This document shows, piece by piece, positions 41,007 to 48,852 of a stretch of DNA of 50,756 nt. Position numbers and translations under genes: made by a program. The DNA is from Taibaiella sp. Its GTDB lineage: Bacteria > Bacteroidota > Bacteroidia > Chitinophagales > Chitinophagaceae. Within the stretch, counting starts at the first letter, position 1; every line of letters starts with the position of its first letter. Below the pieces are notes generated by a model, which saw only the letters and a program-made list of their open reading frames with translations, was not told the origin of the DNA and did not search any database. The stretch covers positions 1 through 50,756 of the forward strand of contig JAHBTQ010000007.1 of the NCBI GenBank assembly GCA_019638495.1. The letters run 5' to 3'.

Positions 41007-41240
41007 ATGTTACGATTGATCATTTGGCTCTTTGTCATTTTTATCGTGGTGCGTGTAGTGCTCACAGTACTGCTGCCTGTGCTGCGCCTCACCAATGCTG
41101 TTGGCGTGCAGATGCGCCGTATGCGCCGCGAAATGGACGAGATGGAACGCCGCACCAAACAGCAGGCTCAGTCTCAGTCACAGCCCCGCCGCTCTGTGCA
41201 GCAAGAGGGCGATTATATAGACTACGAAGAGCTCCGCTAA
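41007..41240 (+). CDS. Small membrane protein, DUF4834-like
   Basis: A 77-residue protein. One N-terminal transmembrane helix (2-26, LIIWLFVIFIVVRVVLTVLL, core IIWLFVIFIVV) is followed by a basic and Gln-rich cytosolic segment and a short acidic end (GDYIDYEELR). The helix, the Gln-rich middle and the terminal DYxxY/EE motif are typical of DUF4834, a Bacteroidota family of unknown function. It has a perfect -7 element just upstream. Its stop overlaps the VanX start by one base (TAATG), so the two are translationally coupled. A regulatory or anchoring role for the envelope peptidase is inference. Confidence 0.85.
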   Translation: MLRLIIWLFVIFIVVRVVLTVLLPVLRLTNAVGVQMRRMRREMDEMERRTKQQAQSQSQPRRSVQQEGDYIDYEELR

Positions 41241-41935
41241 TGTACAGGGCCTGTTCACTGATAGTCCTCTTATTATCCGGTGTTATGTCACTGGCGCAGC
41301 CATGTTCGTGCGACCATAAAGTTGTGCGGTCCGGCGCAGAGTTGCGAAAGGCTGTAGCAGCTAATGCTTCGATGGCATTTGTTTCACTTCCTGAATTTAT
41401 CCCGGGTATCGTCCTGGACGTGCGATATGCCACTGCCAATAACTTTACAAAGCACGTCCTGTACCCGCACCCCGCTGCCTGGCTCCGGGTAAAGCCGGCT
41501 GAGGCGCTGAGGAACGTGCAGGCAGAACTGGCAACAAAGGGCCTTGGGCTCAAGGTTTATGACGCCTACCGGCCGTTTACCATTACCTGCTCGCTCTGGC
41601 ATTATACTACAGATAGGCGCTACACTGCCAGCCCGCGAAAGGGTAGCCATCACAACCGTGGCCTTGCATTAGACATTACCATTATTGACCTCAGGACCGG
41701 GAAGGAATTGCCCATGGGTACGGGCTATGACAACTTCACTGACTCTGCCCATCACGCCTTCACAAAGCTGCCTGCCGATGTCCTTGCCAATCGCCGCTTG
41801 CTCAAAGGGCTGATGTGGAAGCACGGGTTTAATTTCATACCCACCGAGTGGTGGCACTATCATTGGCGCGATAAGATTTATGACGTGCTCGACATTCCGT
41901 TCGATGAGCTTGCCGAAGCTATGAAAGGACAATAG
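41240..41935 (+). CDS. D-alanyl-D-alanine dipeptidase (VanX/DdpX family, M15D)
   Basis: A 231-residue secreted zinc peptidase. A signal peptide (1-20) ends SLAQ. The M15D signature SxHxxGxAxD is S136-H-H138-N-R-G141-L-A143-L-D145, giving zinc ligands His138 and Asp145. The catalytic Glu203 and third ligand His206 are in EWWHYHW. VYDAYRPF is the usual preceding motif with the stabilising Arg. The family hydrolyses D-Ala-D-Ala; in Gram-negatives it is used for peptidoglycan salvage rather than vancomycin resistance. No VanHA-type genes are present here. I start at 41240 because it gives the signal peptide and the TAATG overlap. The M28 peptidase gene follows 14 bases later. Confidence 0.92.
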   Translation: MYRACSLIVLLLSGVMSLAQPCSCDHKVVRSGAELRKAVAANASMAFVSLPEFIPGIVLDVRYATANNFTKHVLYPHPAAWLRVKPAEALRNVQAELATKGLGLKVYDAYRPFTITCSLWHYTTDRRYTASPRKGSHHNRGLALDITIIDLRTGKELPMGTGYDNFTDSAHHAFTKLPADVLANRRLLKGLMWKHGFNFIPTEWWHYHWRDKIYDVLDIPFDELAEAMKGQ

Positions 41936-41949
41936 GGTATCTTTGTTTT

Positions 41950-43233
41950 ATGCGTTGTTTGGTAGTTCGCATCCTCCTGTTCGGCATCTTTTTTTGTTCC
42001 TCGGTTCGTTTGCTGGCTGTTGATGATACGGCATTTATTGTGGCGTCACTGCGCCGGCACATAGACGTTCTGGCATCGCCGCAGATGAAAGGTCGTGGAT
42101 ATGTCCGGGATGGTCGGGTGCGTGCTGCACACTATATCGAAAAGCAGTTCAGACAATTGGGTCTGGAGCCTGTCGGTGATGGTGGTTTTCAGCAGCATTA
42201 TACATTTCCGGTCAACTCCTTCCCCGGCGCTATGCAGCTCACGCTGAGTGGTCGTTCGCTCACTCCCGGTGCAGATTACCTGGTAGATGCAGGCAGCGCA
42301 TCGTTTTCAGGGGCGCACTTGCCCATCAGAGTTGTAGATCTTTCGGCCCAGCCTAATCTGTCAGTAGCATTCGGTTTTGATCCTGCGGCAACAATGTGGG
42401 TGCTGCATGGTGTTGACTCGTTTTGCTGCCGCAATGGTGTTCGTCGCCACAGCCTTCCCTCTATGCTGCCCCGTGGCTGCTACATCATTCCGCAATCTAC
42501 CAAAGCCATGTGGACTGTAGACCGGCAGCAACAGCCGGCAACCGTGCTTTATGTGGCCGATAGCCTTGTCCCTTCCTCCGGAAATGCAGATGTAAAAGTG
42601 CAAGCCCGTCTTCGCGAAATGAAGAGCGCAAATATCATTGGTTGTGTTCCCGGCACACTTAAGGACTCTTTTATTGTCTTTTCAGCCCATTACGATCACC
42701 TGGGCATGATGGGCAGCGAAACCATCTTCCCCGGCGCCAGCGACAATGCCAGTGGCAGTTCTATGCTACTCTACCTTGCCGGGTACTACGCCAGGCATCC
42801 TCAGCGCTACACAATCGTCTTCATAGCTTTCAGCGGCGAGGAGGCCGGCCTCATGGGGTCGGCATGGTTTGTCGATCATCCCACATTGCCGCTGTCTCAT
42901 ATAAGGTTCCTCACCAACCTCGACATTATGGGCGATGCCACCGATGGCATTACCGTAGTAAACGCCACAGAATATCCCGCGCGTTATAGCCAGCTCACGG
43001 GCATTAACGATGCTCACCATTATTTGCCCGTCATCAAGAGTCGGGGCAAAGCCGCCAATAGCGACCATTATCACTTTGCCGAGGCTGGTGTGCCCGCCAT
43101 TTTCATCTATACCAATGGTGGCAAAGGTTATTATCACGATATTTATGATAAGCCTTCAGAGGTCACTTTCCGCAATGTTCCACAGATCGCGCTACTGCTT
43201 CAGGACTTTGTTACCGGTATGCAGGAAAATTAA
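41950..43233 (+). CDS. M28-family metallopeptidase, secreted
   Basis: A 427-residue exopeptidase with signal peptide (1-~23). A PA-like/variable region lies at ~60-230. The di-zinc site of M28 follows: His247 (SAHYDHLG), bridging Asp265 (GASDNASG), catalytic Glu297 and Glu298 (SGEEAGL), then Asp in NLDIMGD and a late His (YHDIYD). All five ligands and the general base appear present, so it should be an active aminopeptidase or carboxypeptidase-like exopeptidase in the periplasm or outside. It follows vanX by 14 bases, and the pair may together recycle cell-wall or dietary peptides; that is inference. Confidence 0.92.
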   Translation: MRCLVVRILLFGIFFCSSVRLLAVDDTAFIVASLRRHIDVLASPQMKGRGYVRDGRVRAAHYIEKQFRQLGLEPVGDGGFQQHYTFPVNSFPGAMQLTLSGRSLTPGADYLVDAGSASFSGAHLPIRVVDLSAQPNLSVAFGFDPAATMWVLHGVDSFCCRNGVRRHSLPSMLPRGCYIIPQSTKAMWTVDRQQQPATVLYVADSLVPSSGNADVKVQARLREMKSANIIGCVPGTLKDSFIVFSAHYDHLGMMGSETIFPGASDNASGSSMLLYLAGYYARHPQRYTIVFIAFSGEEAGLMGSAWFVDHPTLPLSHIRFLTNLDIMGDATDGITVVNATEYPARYSQLTGINDAHHYLPVIKSRGKAANSDHYHFAEAGVPAIFIYTNGGKGYYHDIYDKPSEVTFRNVPQIALLLQDFVTGMQEN

Positions 43234-43336
43234 TCCCATAGAGGCTTTTAGGCGCCGCAGCCGATTTTTTCTGCCCGCCGTTGACTATTGTACCATATTT
43301 GCTATTTTTACGTTCCTGTAGTATAAAAACCTGCAT

Positions 43337-44356
43337 ATGCAAAAAAGAATATTATCATACGTTGCGACTTTTCTGATGCTCGCAGCTATTGTGGGAATGG
43401 CGGCATGTAAAAAACGCATCCATTCCAACGCGCCTACCCCTAACAATCTGCGTATGCTGTCATACAACAAGATCACCAAAATAGAAATGACTGCTCCCCT
43501 CGGTAATATGCCAAGCACCATTACAGAGAGCTACAGGTTCTATTATGACGACAAAAACCGTGTTTCACAGATCGTTTACACCGGCAATGACTCAAACGAG
43601 ATCTTCAAAAAGATAGACTTTTCCTACTTCAACGACACCGTATATAAGAAGACAACGGACATTCTCACTAGTATCATCACAGAAGTTGACACTTTTTACC
43701 TGAATAGTGATGGAATGGTGCGGAAGGCGCTTACTCCAAACCAGATCACCGATTACCGCTATCAGGGCAAGCTGCTCTACAGGGTTGAGCGTGCTGGCAC
43801 AAGTTATTCTTACATTACTACAACTGATTTTTCTACTTATACGTCGGTTGACGGTGATTTCCTCCGCCACTACAGCGACGACAAGCTCTACATTACGCTA
43901 AGCTCTGGCTTTGACACGCCTATGCATTTCAAGGTTGTGAGCCTGCCGGTGAAGAACCCGGTAACGGATACGATGGATAAGCCCCATTTCCTTGACTATT
44001 CCTACGTATGGAAGTACAACTACAATCCTACTTATATCTGGGTAAGGGATACTAACGACGTGCGTGATAGTCTGCTCTATCCCGGCCAGACATTTATGGA
44101 TGAGAGCTATCACTTCTATACCGAGAATGCTAACCGTCCCGGCGACTGGATGTGGCTGGAGTCATTCACCTTCTTTGGCTCTAACATTTACCAGAACAAG
44201 CACCTGGTTGAGTCTATCTCATCGCGCACTAAGAATGCAGCCATCTCATACATCTACGATTCCGATAGCAAGATCACCCAGACCAGGGTCGTATTGCAGG
44301 ACAGCGTGCTGAATAAGTACACCATGACGTATGATATTCAGTATGAGCGTTTTTGA
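43337..44356 (+). CDS. Putative lipoprotein, beta-rich
   Basis: A 339-residue exported protein. A signal peptide with lipobox MAAC (Cys24) followed by KKRIHSN predicts a lipid anchor. The mature part has a regular succession of beta strands of the form SYRFYYDDKNRVSQIVYTG (core YRFYYDDKNRVSQI), as in the DUF4595/RHS-like beta-strand lipoproteins of Bacteroidota; I am unsure of the exact family. No catalytic motif. It is flanked by M28 peptidase upstream (103 bases) and fabI downstream (99 bases). A 6-bp hairpin 37 bases after the stop is a weak terminator at best. Function unknown. Confidence 0.82.
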   Translation: MQKRILSYVATFLMLAAIVGMAACKKRIHSNAPTPNNLRMLSYNKITKIEMTAPLGNMPSTITESYRFYYDDKNRVSQIVYTGNDSNEIFKKIDFSYFNDTVYKKTTDILTSIITEVDTFYLNSDGMVRKALTPNQITDYRYQGKLLYRVERAGTSYSYITTTDFSTYTSVDGDFLRHYSDDKLYITLSSGFDTPMHFKVVSLPVKNPVTDTMDKPHFLDYSYVWKYNYNPTYIWVRDTNDVRDSLLYPGQTFMDESYHFYTENANRPGDWMWLESFTFFGSNIYQNKHLVESISSRTKNAAISYIYDSDSKITQTRVVLQDSVLNKYTMTYDIQYERF

Positions 44357-44393
44357 TGTAAGTGCTGTTTAGCGTCTTTTATCTACTTTTACA

Positions 44394-44409
44394 GCGGTTC
44401 TAAAACCGC
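44394..44409 (+). other. Small hairpin between the lipoprotein and fabI
   Basis: GCGGTT/AACCGC (44394-44399 with 44404-44409) has a 4-base loop, followed only by GTGAACGTCTTTT. It could be a weak terminator or part of the fabI leader. Confidence 0.35.
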
Positions 44410-44455
44410 GTGAACGTCTTTTAGGCTTCACCGTCTTAATCTATTTTGAAATATT

Positions 44456-45277
44456 ATGGCAAATCAATTGCTCAAAGGAAAGAAAGGAATCATCTTCGGT
44501 GCGCTCGATGAGCGCTCCATCGCGTGGAAAACTGCCCTGTCTGCCGTGGCAGAGGGTGCTGAGATAGTACTCACGAATGCGCCTATTGCATTGCGCATGG
44601 GCAAGATCAATGAGCTGGCGCAGCAGTGCAATGCCCAGGTTATTCCCGCAGATGCTACTTCCGATGCCGACCTCGATGCCTTGATGACCAAGAGCATGGA
44701 GATATTCGGTGGCAAGGTCGACTTCATTCTGCACTCAATAGGTATGTCGCCAAACGTGCGCAAAAATATCGAATACACTAAGTCAAATCACGAGAACTTC
44801 CTGAAGACGCTGGATATTTCCGCCCTTTCCCTGCACAGGGTATTGCAGGCGGCCATGAAGGCAGATGCTATAAACGAATGGGGTTCAGTACTTGCACTCA
44901 GCTACATAGCTGCCCAGCGTACCTTCCCCGGCTATAACGACATGGCAGATGCGAAGGCCGTGCTCGAAAGCATTGCCCGTAGCTTTGGCTACCACTATGG
45001 CTTTGCCAGGAAGGTGCGTGTCAATACCATCTCGCAGTCGCCAACTATTACTACTGCCGGCTCAGGTGTGTCTGGCTTCGACGCGTTCTATACCTATGCC
45101 GATAAGATGTCACCACTTGGCAATGCCAGCGCAGAAGACTGTGCCAACTATTGCATAATGATGTTCAGCGACTATACGCGTATGGTCACCATGCAGAACC
45201 TTTTCCACGATGGCGGCTTCTCTTACACAGGTGTAAGTGCAGGTATTATAGAACAAATGCAGCAGGCGGCGCAGTAG
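44456..45277 (+). CDS. fabI: Enoyl-ACP reductase FabI (Bacteroidota type)
   Basis: A 273-residue NAD(P)H-dependent enoyl-acyl-carrier-protein reductase that completes each fatty-acid elongation cycle. The cofactor loop reads GIIFGALDERSIAW. The catalytic residues are Tyr160 and Lys167 (PGYNDMADAK), with Tyr150 (LSYIAAQR) as the second active-site tyrosine; spacing equals E. coli Tyr146/Tyr156/Lys163. The C-terminus NLFHDGGFSYTGVS is the typical substrate-loop end. The YNDMADxK version is the one usual in Bacteroidota and differs from the PNYNVMGLAK of E. coli. It is cytosolic. porQ follows 57 bases downstream. Identity is secure. Confidence 0.96.
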   Translation: MANQLLKGKKGIIFGALDERSIAWKTALSAVAEGAEIVLTNAPIALRMGKINELAQQCNAQVIPADATSDADLDALMTKSMEIFGGKVDFILHSIGMSPNVRKNIEYTKSNHENFLKTLDISALSLHRVLQAAMKADAINEWGSVLALSYIAAQRTFPGYNDMADAKAVLESIARSFGYHYGFARKVRVNTISQSPTITTAGSGVSGFDAFYTYADKMSPLGNASAEDCANYCIMMFSDYTRMVTMQNLFHDGGFSYTGVSAGIIEQMQQAAQ

Positions 45278-45334
45278 TTAAAACAATATTTATGCCGGTA
45301 GCGCGTTTATCTGGCAACCGAAAACTCCGTCAAT

Positions 45335-46489
45335 ATGCAGGTACTGCAGCGTGTGAAGAATGCTTTTGTGGGTGGTAGCAATAATAAGGCTGCCAAAGCT
45401 TTGTTGTTGGGGCTGGCAATTACAGGTTCTTCTTCACTATTAGCCCAGGTCACGGGTGGTCAGTTTGCATTCGAGTTCCTTCGCCTCTCCAATTCGCCTC
45501 GTGTGTCGGCTTTGGGAGGTATCAGTGTTGCCAATCCGTCGCCGGACATATCTCTTGCCGTGCAAAACCCGGCACTAATGAGACCTGGCCTGCACAACCA
45601 GTTGCAGCTCAACTATAACGGCCTGTATGCCGGGATGAGCTCCTCCAACCTCAACTACGGCTACCACTCAGAGAAGCTCAACACTTCCTTTGTGGGCGGG
45701 TTGCAGTACATGAACTACGGAAACTTCAAGAACACCACTGCAGCCGGTACCGTAGAGGGCGATTTCAAGGCAGTGGACTATGCTTTCTCATTCGGTGCAT
45801 CGCGCAGCTATGGCGAGCATTGGCGGTATGGTGCCAATGTGAAGTTTGCACACTCCGCACTATACAACGTTCGCGCCTCAGCGGCCATGATAGATGTCGG
45901 TGTCAACTATTACGATACTGCTTCTCTTTGGGATATTGGTGTAGTGGCTAAAAATATGGGCGTAATGCTGGATAAGTACACAGATGTAAATCCCGCCGAG
46001 CCTATACCATTCGACCTCCAGTTTGGCGTCTCAAAACAATTTAAGCATTTGCCTCTGCGATTGTTCTCCACCATTCATCACCTCTATGAGTGGGACATTC
46101 GCTATAGCAATCCGGAAGATGTTACCGCAAATACGTTGCTTGGCACCACCGATAGTAACCAGAAGACCAAGCGCTATTTTGCAAATAAGCTGTTCCGCCA
46201 TTTTATATTCGGGGCAGAGATCACGTTGGGTAAGAAGGTAACCGTAACGGGGGCCTACAATGTGCTGCGTCGCAACGAGATGGCATTGCAAACTGTCAAG
46301 GGCGTTGCAGGCTTTTCGTTTGGTGTAAATGTAGACCTCAACAAATTCATCATCACCTATGGCCGATCCTACTACCACATAGCCGGCCCGTATCACGAAA
46401 TCGGCATTACCATGCGTATGAATAAGCTGATGGGCCTGGGTGGGTATGGCGAGAAGATACACTGGAACGCCGATCACCCCGATTGGTAG
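45335..46489 (+). CDS. porQ: Type IX secretion system protein PorQ
   Basis: A 384-residue outer-membrane beta-barrel protein. A signal peptide of ~37 residues ends LLAQ. The diagnostic start of PorQ follows: GGQFAFEFLRLSNSPRVSALGG (core FEFLRLSNSPRVSALGG), SPDISLAVQNPALMRPG and QLQLNYN. The rest is an alternating strand pattern of a FadL/PorV-like barrel. PorQ, with PorU, PorV and PorZ, forms the attachment complex that cleaves sorting domains and links cargo to A-LPS. The two T9SS cargo genes in this window would use it. It lies 57 bases after fabI and is convergent with the FUSC gene (6 bases). Confidence 0.93.
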   Translation: MQVLQRVKNAFVGGSNNKAAKALLLGLAITGSSSLLAQVTGGQFAFEFLRLSNSPRVSALGGISVANPSPDISLAVQNPALMRPGLHNQLQLNYNGLYAGMSSSNLNYGYHSEKLNTSFVGGLQYMNYGNFKNTTAAGTVEGDFKAVDYAFSFGASRSYGEHWRYGANVKFAHSALYNVRASAAMIDVGVNYYDTASLWDIGVVAKNMGVMLDKYTDVNPAEPIPFDLQFGVSKQFKHLPLRLFSTIHHLYEWDIRYSNPEDVTANTLLGTTDSNQKTKRYFANKLFRHFIFGAEITLGKKVTVTGAYNVLRRNEMALQTVKGVAGFSFGVNVDLNKFIITYGRSYYHIAGPYHEIGITMRMNKLMGLGGYGEKIHWNADHPDW

Positions 46490-46495
46490 TGTCCG

Positions 46496-48646
46496 CTACA
46501 TCTTCGCCAGGTCATCCAGCATTGTGCGCGCTTCGATAATTATTTTTTCCAGCAGAAAAGATTGGTTGTGATTCATAACCAGGGCAGCCTTTTCAGCATT
46601 GTCGGGTAGTTGAATCCCCTTTACTGCGCTGGGCTTTAGTTTTCGTGCCTCCTCCAGCAGTTGCTTGAAGAGCTTCAGAGCCTCCTCAATTTTTTCGCGT
46701 TGCACATCACTCACCGTGCTAGTTTCTTCCAGGCGCTTTTCGCCCTGCTCCATGTGAATGTTGTTTAGGTTCCGCGTTATCCTTACGGCATAAGTTATCA
46801 GGCTATACCATGCTTCCTTCTTTTCGCCACCGGGTTCCTGCAGGTAGCGCGAAAATGAGTCATAAACATTGCTGTTATCCGATTCTGCTACACGTTTGTA
46901 ACGGGTCCAGTTGCTATGCTCCTCAGGCCTAAAGAACGTAACAGTAAAGTAGTCGCAATTCGCGGCAATGGCGCGTGCCATATAGGCCGGTAGCAATTTT
47001 TTGTCCCACGTAGGCAGCAACAGCCAGCCGGCGGCCACGGCCAGCAGAGAGCCTCCAATGGTAGCTATTATGCGTGTACCCAGAAGCGATGTGTTGTAGG
47101 TAGCCTCAATGTTGAATAATAGCAGAAGGTTAAGCGTAATGAAAAATGCCGACCATGCATATTTCTTCTTTACGTAGTAAACCATCATAATGAACGTAAA
47201 GAAGAGAATACCCTCCTGTATGAAGTAGCCTTGTGGCAGGTATAATAACAAGCTACCCGCCAATACCCCAAGCAATGTGCCCGTGGTCCTGTCTCTGGCC
47301 TTCTTGAAGGTGGCACCAAAGTAGGGTTGTATAACGATCATGACACTGAACGGCAACCAGAAGCCATGGTCTATGTTATACCACTTGTAGATGAATAGTG
47401 CCACTGTAGCAGCAATCGCAGACCGCATAGCAAACTTGAACGCAAAGGTGTTCATGTGCAGCATGCTCCTGATGTTCTCCCAGAGGAATCGTGGCCTCAA
47501 TACAAAGGCAGTCTTTATCATGGAGTAAGACCTGAACACCGGCTTGTCGTCACCCATTTGCTCCATACGCAGCAGGGCATTGTCCAGCAGGTTGGCCGTG
47601 CGCTCTGTCAGTTGTAGTATGCGGGCAATGGCTGCTGCCTGCCGCACACCCGGCGGCATGGGGTATTCACGTATCAGGGCTGTCAGCTTGCGCATCCTGT
47701 TTATCTGCGTCTGCACCAGCAGGCGTTCTTCGTGGTTTATGGTGAGCATATAGGCCGATAGTCGCTCGGATACTTCACGCAGTGCACCGAATAGGGCAGC
47801 GGCCTTTGCGCGCAGTGCCTTGTCCAGCTCGTGTACGTTGATGTGTTCCATCTCATCGCCCATGGCTATCACATTTACCGCCACGAGGCCCGCCACTTTT
47901 CTTAGCTGCGCCAGTTGATGTTGCCTGTTGTCGCGTGTGCTGGTTTGCTGTGCCGTTTGTGAGTAAAACTCAAATGAGTTGTTGATGGCAGTTCGCACAT
48001 CTTTTTCCCGTGCATACACCTGCGCCAGCATACCTGTATATCCCGGGCGGTTGTCACTTTTCGATACCGCATCTGCCAGGGCTGCTATGGCCCGCCATAT
48101 CACTGCTATCTGCCTGCGAAAAGGTTCCTGTTCAGGCATAAAGGCCGATGCCACCACGCCCACCAGCAGAGCCCATACCCCGCCCGCACCAATCAGCAGC
48201 ATCCGTTGCTGCACAGCAACAGCCTCACTTACCGGGAAGGCATTGCAGACAATGAACATCAGGTAAAACGCTATAGCCAGCCCGCTGGCACGGTCCCCAA
48301 TGTTTTTAAGTATGGTGGCCCCAAAGCCCACGATGAACATGTAGATACAGCTCAATAGCAGGCTATGCCCTGTCAGCGAGCCCAGCACCGCTGCAGAAAC
48401 CGCCAGCACTGCAGCAGCTACCAGTACGCGCAGGCGCCACGTAAATGCGCCCTTCAGCTCCACCCAGGTCACGGCCTCCGCGGTCACCGTTACCCATACA
48501 GCATCACTTATCCTGCCGGTCATAAGCCCCCAGATAATAGGAGCAGTGCCAGACAGCGCCATCCTGAAGCCCCAGCTTATCATAGGCTCCAGGCTCTCAT
48601 TCTGCAGCAGGGTGTTCAGCCTCTTATATGGTGCCAGGTATGCCAA
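46496..48646 (-). CDS. FUSC-family membrane protein (YccS/YhfK-like)
   Basis: A 716-residue inner-membrane protein of the fusaric-acid-resistance/aromatic-acid efflux group. Two blocks of about six helices (~25-165 and ~405-540) flank a cytosolic helical domain (~170-370). The second block has the hallmark DHGFWLPFSVMIVIQP and ARDRTTGTLLGVLAG. A further soluble C-terminal domain covers ~550-716. Members are presumed transporters or polyamine-related channels, and few substrates are known. The frame opens with TTG at 48646; a perfect -7 element (TACCTTTG) 20 bases upstream supports a start there rather than at the internal ATG. It is convergent with porQ. Confidence 0.92.
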   Translation of the reverse strand: MAYLAPYKRLNTLLQNESLEPMISWGFRMALSGTAPIIWGLMTGRISDAVWVTVTAEAVTWVELKGAFTWRLRVLVAAAVLAVSAAVLGSLTGHSLLLSCIYMFIVGFGATILKNIGDRASGLAIAFYLMFIVCNAFPVSEAVAVQQRMLLIGAGGVWALLVGVVASAFMPEQEPFRRQIAVIWRAIAALADAVSKSDNRPGYTGMLAQVYAREKDVRTAINNSFEFYSQTAQQTSTRDNRQHQLAQLRKVAGLVAVNVIAMGDEMEHINVHELDKALRAKAAALFGALREVSERLSAYMLTINHEERLLVQTQINRMRKLTALIREYPMPPGVRQAAAIARILQLTERTANLLDNALLRMEQMGDDKPVFRSYSMIKTAFVLRPRFLWENIRSMLHMNTFAFKFAMRSAIAATVALFIYKWYNIDHGFWLPFSVMIVIQPYFGATFKKARDRTTGTLLGVLAGSLLLYLPQGYFIQEGILFFTFIMMVYYVKKKYAWSAFFITLNLLLLFNIEATYNTSLLGTRIIATIGGSLLAVAAGWLLLPTWDKKLLPAYMARAIAANCDYFTVTFFRPEEHSNWTRYKRVAESDNSNVYDSFSRYLQEPGGEKKEAWYSLITYAVRITRNLNNIHMEQGEKRLEETSTVSDVQREKIEEALKLFKQLLEEARKLKPSAVKGIQLPDNAEKAALVMNHNQSFLLEKIIIEARTMLDDLAKM

Positions 48647-48665
48647 TGGTGTGTGTAATGCTATG

Positions 48666-48673
48666 CAAAGGTA
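48666..48673 (-). promoter_or_regulatory. Bacteroidota -7 element (TACCTTTG) for the FUSC gene
   Basis: The minus strand reads TACCTTTG, a perfect match, 20 bases from the TTG start. No -33 TTTG is seen at the usual spacing. Confidence 0.5.
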
Positions 48674-48852
48674 TATAATGGTACATGCTGCTCTGTTATG
48701 TAGCTATTCTTTCCGCCCACCCTTTACCGCCCAAACCCTGCTTTTCACCGACTTTTACATATTCTTTAACCGAATCAGATTTTTTAGCCAATCGTACTGC
48801 CCATAGTTTTACAACCGTTTTCAATCATTTCGCGTTTTCTATAAATATCCGC

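Noticed and set aside
40997..41239. An N-terminal extension of the VanX-like protein
   Set aside because: It is the alternative frame of the DUF4834-like gene; the signal peptide starting at 41240 and the TAATG overlap favour the shorter protein.
41240..41935. A vancomycin-resistance cluster
   Set aside because: Only the VanX-like dipeptidase is present; no VanH, VanA/B ligase or VanRS genes lie near, and the signal peptide indicates a secreted salvage enzyme.
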